A DNA stretch of 64,000 bases from JBFWUW01 sp050247075. Its GTDB lineage: Bacteria; Planctomycetota; Planctomycetia; Pirellulales; JBFWUW01. The DNA is taken from the NCBI GenBank assembly GCA_050247075.1, contig JBFWUW010000011.1:60203-124202 (forward strand), in the 5' to 3' direction. Position numbers and translations under genes: made by a program. Positions 58,485 to 64,000 of the stretch are shown piece by piece. Under the pieces are notes generated by a model. The model saw only the letters and a program-made list of their open reading frames with translations, was not told the DNA's origin and did not search any database. How positions within the stretch are numbered: position 1 is the first letter of the stretch; the number at the start of each line of letters is the position of its first letter.

Positions 58485-58874
58485 ATGTCTGAATCCACCA
58501 ACCCTTACAGATCGCCCGTGGGCGATGACGGCACCGGCCGCCCGCCCGATGGCAAGACGCTGGCCGGTCCGCGTCACGAAGACCCCATTGTCAGCACGGC
58601 GCGGCGCGAGTCGTTGGTGGTGCTGGCCACGTGGCTGGTGGCACTGGCTTGGACCGTGGGCTATTGCGTGCGATACGGCTATATCACCAATGGCTACGAT
58701 GTCAGCCAGATGAAGCTGGTGCTGGGCATTCCCGACTGGATTTTTTGGGGGATTTTGACCCCTTGGTTTACTTGCTACTTGTTCTCGAACTGGTTTTGCC
58801 TGATCTATATGAAAGACGCCGACTTGGGCGTTGAGAATAGCGACGAGACAGGGGAGGCCGCCGATGCCATCTGA
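58485..58874 (+). CDS. YhdT-like (DUF997) small membrane protein
   Basis: 129 residues from ATG 58485. A proline-rich cytosolic start, then two transmembrane segments (VVLATWLVALAWTVGYCVRY; WIFWGILTPWFTCYLFSNWF). In E. coli yhdT lies next to panF, the sodium:pantothenate symporter; here too a sodium:solute symporter gene overlaps its end by 11 bases. This supports the family and a role as accessory subunit. Confidence 0.75.
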   Translation: MSESTNPYRSPVGDDGTGRPPDGKTLAGPRHEDPIVSTARRESLVVLATWLVALAWTVGYCVRYGYITNGYDVSQMKLVLGIPDWIFWGILTPWFTCYLFSNWFCLIYMKDADLGVENSDETGEAADAI

Positions 58875-60861
58875 AACGGTCACCGCGCCCGCCGAGGTGC
58901 TTTCCGCGGGCTGGGGCGTGCTGTTTGTGTTGTGCGTGCTGATTGCCGCCTCGGTCTGGCTGGGGACGGTCGCGCAGCGGGTCGTCGAACGCGGCTCGTT
59001 CATGAAAGGCTACTTTTTGGGCAACCGCGGCCTGGGGGCCTGGGCGTTGGCCTTGACCGCCACCGTGCAAAGCGGCGGCACCTTCATGGGGTTTCCGGCG
59101 CTGGTCTACCGCAACGGCTGGGTCGTAGCGCTATGGATATCGGCCTACATGGTCGTGCCGATCACCGGCTTCGGCGTGCTGGCCAAGCGCTTTGCGCAAC
59201 TCTCGCGGCGCACCGGCGCGATTACCATTCCCGATCTGTTCCGTGCGCGGTTCGGCAATCCCACCGTGGGCCTGATTTCGTCGTTGATCATTTTGTTCTC
59301 CATGACCTTCATGATGGTGGCCCAGTTCAAGGCGGGGGCGATCGTGATGAAGATCGCCTGGCCCGGTTCCGGGGCGCTCTCCATCGCCGAGGATGCCGAC
59401 CTGTCGGGCTTTCAAGACCGCTACTTTTACATGGGCCTGGTGATCTTCACGCTGACCGTAGTGGGCTACACACTCATCGGCGGCTTTCTGGCGGCGGTTT
59501 GGACTGACCTGTTTCAAAGCGTGTTGATGTTCTTCGGCGTCATGCTGTTGTTGCCTTTGTCGATGGCGGCCGTGGGGGGGATGACCGCGGCCAGCGAGCA
59601 TTTAAGGTTTGAACTGCCGCTGGCGAACCCCTCGGATAAAGAGCTTGGTGATCCTGAGAGTAACGAAGAGCGAATAGCCGCCTTGGTCGCATTGCGCAAA
59701 GAAAAAGCCAGCCAGTTCGCGGCGGCCACGGCGCGGCTGGAACAACTTGACCGGGAGCTGCGGGACTACGCCGCAGCGCACGACGGCAAGCTGCCGGACC
59801 AAATGCCAGCCAGCGAAAAGCCGTCCGGCGGCCCACCGCCCGAGTTGAACTATTACGGTGCCGGCGTGGTCTTGCCGCCAGAGGATTCCGTCCAGCGTTA
59901 TGTGTTGGCCGCCACCCCTTCCGACGCCGCCCCGATCGAAACGGGCTGGCGGGCCGTGCTGTATTCCAACCAAACGGTCAAGATCGACAAGTTCGGCGGT
60001 GAACCCGGCGCGCTGACGACGGGCCCGGGACCGAACAGCTTCCTGTTTCCCACGTTGGCGTTTTCGTACTTCTTTATTTGGGTTTTCAACGGCCTGGGGT
60101 CGCCCGCTGGTGCCGTGCGTCTGATGGCCTGCAAGAGTACGAACACCATCCGCCGGTCGATCTTCTTGCTGGGCACCTACAACATGTGCATTTACATTCC
60201 GTTGATCTTTATCTGCATCTGCGCCCGCACATTGATTCCCGATCTGCCGATTGCCAATACCGACGAGATCGTGCCGCGGATGGCGGTGATGACGACCAGC
60301 AAGTTCTTTGGCGGATCGCTGATTACCGGCTTGATCTTGACCGCGCCGTTTGGGGCGGTGATGGCCACGGTTAGCTCTTATCTGGTGGTGATATCGTCGG
60401 GCGTGGTCCGCGATATTTACCAGCAGTTCATCAACCCGCAAGCCATGCCGCACGAACTCAAGCGGTTGTCTTACGCGGCGATGGTGATCGTGGGGGCGAT
60501 CGGCCTGGGCTTTAACATCGTGCCTATTCAGTTCTTGCAGACACTGGTGGTGTTTAGCAGTTCGTGTGCCGGGTCGGCCTTTGTCACGCCCTACCTGATG
60601 ACGGCTTACTGGCGGCGGGCCACCGCCGCGGGAGCCATCTCGTCGATGCTGGTCGGCATGTTTGCCACGCTTTTGCTATACCTGTACGGCTGGTCCATCA
60701 AGGGAAAATTCGAGGCGTACTACCTGGCCGGCCTCGACCCGATCGTGTGGGGCCTGGCCCTGTCGCTGCTGGTAGGCGTCGTCGTCAGCCTGATGACAAC
60801 GCCGCCCGATGATGAACTCGTCTCGCGCATGTTCGACAAGGAGGAACCCGCCACGGCGTAG
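58864..60861 (+). CDS. Sodium:solute symporter (PanF-like) with a large extra loop
   Basis: 665 residues from ATG 58864 (GGGGAGG upstream). Core features of the SSS family: GNRGLGAWALALTATVQSGGTFMGFPALVYRNGW and VVGYTLIGGFLAAVWTDLFQS, then AFSYFFIWVFNGLGSP. Around residues 245-395 a segment of some 150 residues (EERIAALVALRKEKASQFA..., a coiled coil, then a Pro/Ala-rich beta part) interrupts the membrane core. Typical family members are about 480-500 residues. The substrate is not certain; pantothenate is inferred from the YhdT neighbour. Confidence 0.88.
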   Translation: MPSETVTAPAEVLSAGWGVLFVLCVLIAASVWLGTVAQRVVERGSFMKGYFLGNRGLGAWALALTATVQSGGTFMGFPALVYRNGWVVALWISAYMVVPITGFGVLAKRFAQLSRRTGAITIPDLFRARFGNPTVGLISSLIILFSMTFMMVAQFKAGAIVMKIAWPGSGALSIAEDADLSGFQDRYFYMGLVIFTLTVVGYTLIGGFLAAVWTDLFQSVLMFFGVMLLLPLSMAAVGGMTAASEHLRFELPLANPSDKELGDPESNEERIAALVALRKEKASQFAAATARLEQLDRELRDYAAAHDGKLPDQMPASEKPSGGPPPELNYYGAGVVLPPEDSVQRYVLAATPSDAAPIETGWRAVLYSNQTVKIDKFGGEPGALTTGPGPNSFLFPTLAFSYFFIWVFNGLGSPAGAVRLMACKSTNTIRRSIFLLGTYNMCIYIPLIFICICARTLIPDLPIANTDEIVPRMAVMTTSKFFGGSLITGLILTAPFGAVMATVSSYLVVISSGVVRDIYQQFINPQAMPHELKRLSYAAMVIVGAIGLGFNIVPIQFLQTLVVFSSSCAGSAFVTPYLMTAYWRRATAAGAISSMLVGMFATLLLYLYGWSIKGKFEAYYLAGLDPIVWGLALSLLVGVVVSLMTTPPDDELVSRMFDKEEPATA

Positions 60862-60932
60862 TCTTTCAACGGCCAAGATCACATACCTCATACCTTCTCA
60901 TACCTTGATTTCCTTCTTCCCCAGGCATCCTC

Positions 60933-62606
60933 ATGGCAACCGCCGATCGCGCGGGCAAGAACAACCCCTACCATTCGCCTGCTTCGAAAAGCCCGTCTGG
61001 CGGCGGCGCATCGCGGGGGGCTATGTTGGCCCTGACGGCGGCCTTGCTGGGCTGGCTGTTTGACGGCTTCGAAATGGGGCTGTTCTCGCTGGTGGGCCGG
61101 TCGGCCATTCAAGACTTGATCGGCGTGGTGCCGGGCACGGCGCCCACCGCGGCCCAAGAGGCCGCTACGGGGCAATACTTTGGCATCGTGATTGCCCTGT
61201 TCTTGGTGGGAGCGGCCACCGGCGGCGTGGTCTTTGGCTGGCTGGGAGACCGCATCGGCCGCGTGCGGGCCATGAGCCTGAGCGTACTCACCTATGCCCT
61301 TTTCACCGGCATGTGCGGCCTGGTTTCCAGCACCTGGATGATCGGCGGCCTGCGGTTTGTGGCTTCGCTGGGGATGGGGGGCGAATGGTCGCTAGGGGTG
61401 GCGCTGGTGATGGAGATCTGGCCTAATCGCTCGCGGGCGTTTCTGGCTGGACTGATCGGAGCGGCCGCCAACGTGGGTTACTTGCTAACGGGGTTCATGG
61501 GCCTGGTGCTGGTCAATCTCCTCGGCAGCATTCAAGGCTTGTTGGGCAAGGTCGGCTTTAGCCCCGAAACGGTCGAATGGCTGACGCGCTTTCAAGGCTG
61601 GCGGCTGCTGATGATCGCCGGCGCGCTGCCCGCCCTGTTGACCTTTTTCATCCGGTTGTTCGTACCGGAATCCAAGAAGTGGCAAGCCGAACAGGCGGGC
61701 GGACATACCAGCAATTGGGCTACGGTTGACCTGCTGGGAGTGCTGATCGGCGCGACGGGACCGGCGCTGATTATTTTCGTGTGGGCCTCGGATAGCGTTT
61801 CACTGCCGCTGCAAATCGTGGGGACCATCGTGGGAGTGGTGATTGCCACTTGCGGCTATATGTACCCCGTTGTGCGGTATTTGCGGCGCACCTCCGCCAC
61901 GGCCCACTTGACGAAGGCCGATCAAACGCAAACCTTGCGGCGGATGCTGTTGGGGGCCTGCTTAAGCGGCGTAGCGCTGCTGGCCACCTGGGGATCGGCG
62001 CAATGGGCGCCGTTTTGGGCCGACCAACTTCGCCAGACCGCCAAGGCCGAAGCCCTGGCGCAACCCGGCGCTGACAAAACGGCCATTAACAAGACACAAC
62101 CGGCCGCCAAGGAGTGGACGCAAATCTGGCTGGCCATTGGTGCCGTGATCGGCACTATTCTGGCTGCGTTGGCCTGCGACCGCTTTGGCCGCCGCGCCAC
62201 CTACGCCATGATCTGCCTGATTTCGCTGGCCTCGATTTGGCTGCTGTATTTGGGCAACCGCTCTTACGGAACCGGCTATCTGGCATCGTCGTTGTTCGTA
62301 GGCATCTGCACCGCTGCGTTCTACGGTTGGCTGCCGCTCTACCTGCCAGAGCTTTTCCGCACGGCGGTACGGGCGACGGGCCAAGGCTTCAGCTTCAACT
62401 TTGGCCGCATCCTGGCCGCCATCGGCGCGTTGCAAGCCGGCAATTTGGTCAGTTTCTTTAAGGACGGCAAGCCGATCGAACTACCTCTGCTTGGACCCTA
62501 CAACGCCTGTCCCGCGGCCTGTTCAATCATGGCACTGGTTTACCTGGTGGGACTGGTGGTGATCTTCTTCTCGCCAGAAACCAAAGGCCAGCCGTTGCCC
62601 GATTAG
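60933..62606 (+). CDS. MFS transporter (557 aa)
   Basis: Twelve transmembrane segments. Motif A GWLGDRIGRVRAMSLSVLTYALFTG and, in the second half, LACDRFGRRATYAMICLISL; GWLFDGFEMGLFSLVGR at the first helix resembles aromatic-acid/sialate-type symporters. An extra charged segment near residues 360-395 (AKAEALAQPGADKTAINKTQ) divides the halves. Substrate unknown. Confidence 0.9.
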   Translation: MATADRAGKNNPYHSPASKSPSGGGASRGAMLALTAALLGWLFDGFEMGLFSLVGRSAIQDLIGVVPGTAPTAAQEAATGQYFGIVIALFLVGAATGGVVFGWLGDRIGRVRAMSLSVLTYALFTGMCGLVSSTWMIGGLRFVASLGMGGEWSLGVALVMEIWPNRSRAFLAGLIGAAANVGYLLTGFMGLVLVNLLGSIQGLLGKVGFSPETVEWLTRFQGWRLLMIAGALPALLTFFIRLFVPESKKWQAEQAGGHTSNWATVDLLGVLIGATGPALIIFVWASDSVSLPLQIVGTIVGVVIATCGYMYPVVRYLRRTSATAHLTKADQTQTLRRMLLGACLSGVALLATWGSAQWAPFWADQLRQTAKAEALAQPGADKTAINKTQPAAKEWTQIWLAIGAVIGTILAALACDRFGRRATYAMICLISLASIWLLYLGNRSYGTGYLASSLFVGICTAAFYGWLPLYLPELFRTAVRATGQGFSFNFGRILAAIGALQAGNLVSFFKDGKPIELPLLGPYNACPAACSIMALVYLVGLVVIFFSPETKGQPLPD

Positions 62607-63837
62607 GAATGGGCGCATGATCTTGCGCGGGGTCGATGGGGATGGTCGGTTGAAGGTGAAGCGTATGACATGGGGGATGGCGGGTCGCCACGTAAATGCA
62701 TGGCTCCCGCCTTGCTGGTTTGGTTGGTGAGCGGGAATCCATTTCCGGCATTGTGGCTGGCATCTGACCAACAGGAAGGCCCAGCGGAGTTGGCAATCGA
62801 ACTGGCGGGACCGGTTCGTCCTGGACGCATCAAAGGGGTCGGGACACTTTGTTTCTGGCAAATCACAAAGTTCTGACCGCATTGACATGCGCTCGACCCT
62901 CACACCCAACACTTGCTATCCTCGCCCCGCCGCGTGAGAGGGGAAGGATGAAGGATGAAGGATGAAGGATGAAGGCGGAAGGCGGAAGGCGGAAGCGCCT
63001 CGCTTTGGTAGCCGTCATGCTGGACGGTTCTTGCTCCACGTTACCTGCGCCATTTCACGGCGCGGTGCGGGCAACAAAGGGGTTCTTATCCAGGAAATCG
63101 CGGGGTTTTTTGTCGATCCGGCCGCGATACCTGTTCCATCACGGGGCGTGGTGCAGGTAAGGATTGTCGTCATTCGCCGTCAGGAGACGGCTCCTCCAGA
63201 CCCAGCGGCAGCGCCGCGCGTGACAACCGCGTTTCAAGAAATATGGACAGGCCCCGTGGCACGTACCGATCGGCGGAGGGAGCGGCGAAGAAGGCGTCGC
63301 TCCCAAGTTGGCCGACTAGCCGGCAACGGTAGCCGTAATAAGTGACTCGCCCGATCGACCGCCCGCCGCGGCCATGCTGTTCGAGCACGCGGCGAACGCC
63401 GACGCTTGGGCGGTTTAGGGGCTTCGCGCCCGCTGGACGTGCAGAAGCCACGTCGGCGAGCAAAGCCGGACGCTGGTGATTGTACCAGAGATACTATTTT
63501 ACACTATTAAAATATTTATTGTATTGTATTGTTGTTCGGCGTGCGCCATGGTCCGAGTAGTCCTGACGGAGCCATTTCCTTACGCGACCAACACCAGGCC
63601 GGCCCGCGCCGGTGGACGTTTCCACCGGCAGCGGGTGGCCGGCGATAGTAGTCAGGGTCGTCGCCTGCGTGCCGTTGAGAGCCTTCCGCACATCCTTCAA
63701 GGCCCGCTTGTGGACTTAGGCCAAATGAGCAGCCACCTCGAATCCCGCGCGGCCTGGGTTTTCGTGGTGGTGGAGGTCATGCACCAGATTTCGTAACATG
63801 CGTTTCCGCAATATGTTACGCCTTCGACCCAACTGCA
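62607..63837. other. Long region without a recognisable gene
   Basis: About 1.2 kb. Short open frames exist but none has a family pattern or ribosome site. It holds a heptamer tandem repeat (62944-62992) and an unusually AT-rich island (63491-63535). The stretches 62630-62880 and 63170-63480 look like worn remnants of former repeats or genes. Confidence 0.5.
62944..62992. repeat. Heptamer tandem repeat
   Basis: Four perfect copies of AAGGATG (62944-62971) followed by three of AAGGCGG (62972-62992). The unit changes in the middle of the array while the period stays seven. Such arrays change length by slippage. Confidence 0.9.
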
Positions 63838-64000
63838 ATGGTTACACGCTCAAATTATGGGTGTCCCCCGGGCGCCGAAGTGCTCGAGCGGGCCACGCGG
63901 TCAAAGCAGGTCGAATCGGCCGTCTTGCATGTGGCGCAAGGAGACGATTCACTCACACGCCATTTTGGCCAGGCCGCCTCGGGCGATGCGATGTTCCTGC
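63838..64000 (+). CDS. Serine hydrolase (class C beta-lactamase-like), N-terminal part, cut by window edge
   Basis: Open from ATG 63838 to the end of the window (54 residues). EVLERATRSKQVESAVLHVAQG ... HFGQAASGDAMFL matches the N-terminal strand pattern of planctomycete serine hydrolases of the beta-lactamase/esterase superfamily, just before where the Ser-x-x-Lys motif would come. The catalytic motif lies outside the window, so the call is provisional. Start may be further upstream. Confidence 0.5.
   Translation, partial: MVTRSNYGCPPGAEVLERATRSKQVESAVLHVAQGDDSLTRHFGQAASGDAMFL

Noticed and set aside
62670..62876. Small plus-strand frame after the MFS gene
   Set aside because: No start signal, and the region resembles worn intergenic repeat text rather than coding sequence.
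63476..63796. 106-residue frame with hydrophobic N-terminus
   Set aside because: It starts in the AT-rich island without a ribosome site, and the rest has no domain pattern.

Overview
The window looks like a piece of a high-GC planctomycete chromosome (Pirellulales/Gemmatales type). The evidence is gene content: DUF1501 proteins with twin-arginine-like leaders, an NPCBM-domain secreted protein, a sugar dehydrogenase fused to cytochrome c haem sites, a Hanks-type kinase with a modified DFG, McsA/McsB, an MscS-type channel, and very large secreted proteins of unknown role. The exact genus cannot be fixed by eye.

Bases 1 to about 15,480 are different. They form the right part of an integrated mobile element whose left end lies outside the window. 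The element carries two tyrosine recombinases, excisionase-like and winged-helix proteins, an ArdC-type antirestriction protein, a RuvB-like AAA+ ATPase without RuvA, a PrimPol-like putative replication protein, a ParB-domain DNA methyltransferase, and a second (Dam-type) methyltransferase that has a beta-grasp N-terminus and a frameshift. A short motif (CGTAATGTACCCT and variants) stands in front of many of its genes in the direction of transcription and is probably its shared promoter or operator. The element stops at 15,481-15,524, inside the anticodon arm of a tRNA-Arg(CCT) gene. Only the 5' half of that gene is present here, followed by element DNA.

15.5-30.7 kb: protein kinase, rpmB (L28) with a good promoter, gatC, a sugar epimerase/isomerase, a lone sugar ABC permease overlapping a membrane-anchored protein, a large secreted protein, a pair of exported amidohydrolase genes (three amidohydrolase modules, two with altered metal motifs), a prepilin peptidase and a GT-C/TPR membrane protein. 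30.8-41.3 kb: a 1,132-residue exported protein with a repeated C-terminal module, the CBM9-sugar dehydrogenase-cytochrome fusion, an ABC ATPase without visible permease, a nucleotidyltransferase-like protein and a cytochrome P450. 41.3-47.3 kb: mcsA-mcsB-coaD behind a near-consensus promoter, sppA, an ECF sigma factor with a small downstream gene, and an MscS-like channel with a strong terminator. 47.8-53.8 kb: two DUF1501 genes flanking an NPCBM protein that carries the same C-terminal module as the 30.8 kb gene, then an exported FKBP isomerase. 54.0-55.2 kb: a decayed ISNCY (IS1202-like) insertion sequence with both ends visible. 55.3-62.6 kb: membrane dipeptidase, small membrane proteins, a methyltransferase, a YhdT/PanF-like transporter pair and an MFS transporter. 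The last 1.2 kb before a truncated serine hydrolase gene has no clear gene.

The chromosomal part contains a dispersed 24-bp palindromic repeat, often in inverted pairs about 70 bp long (REPIN-like), in many intergenic gaps. It is absent from the mobile element. No CRISPR array, rRNA or complete tRNA was seen.
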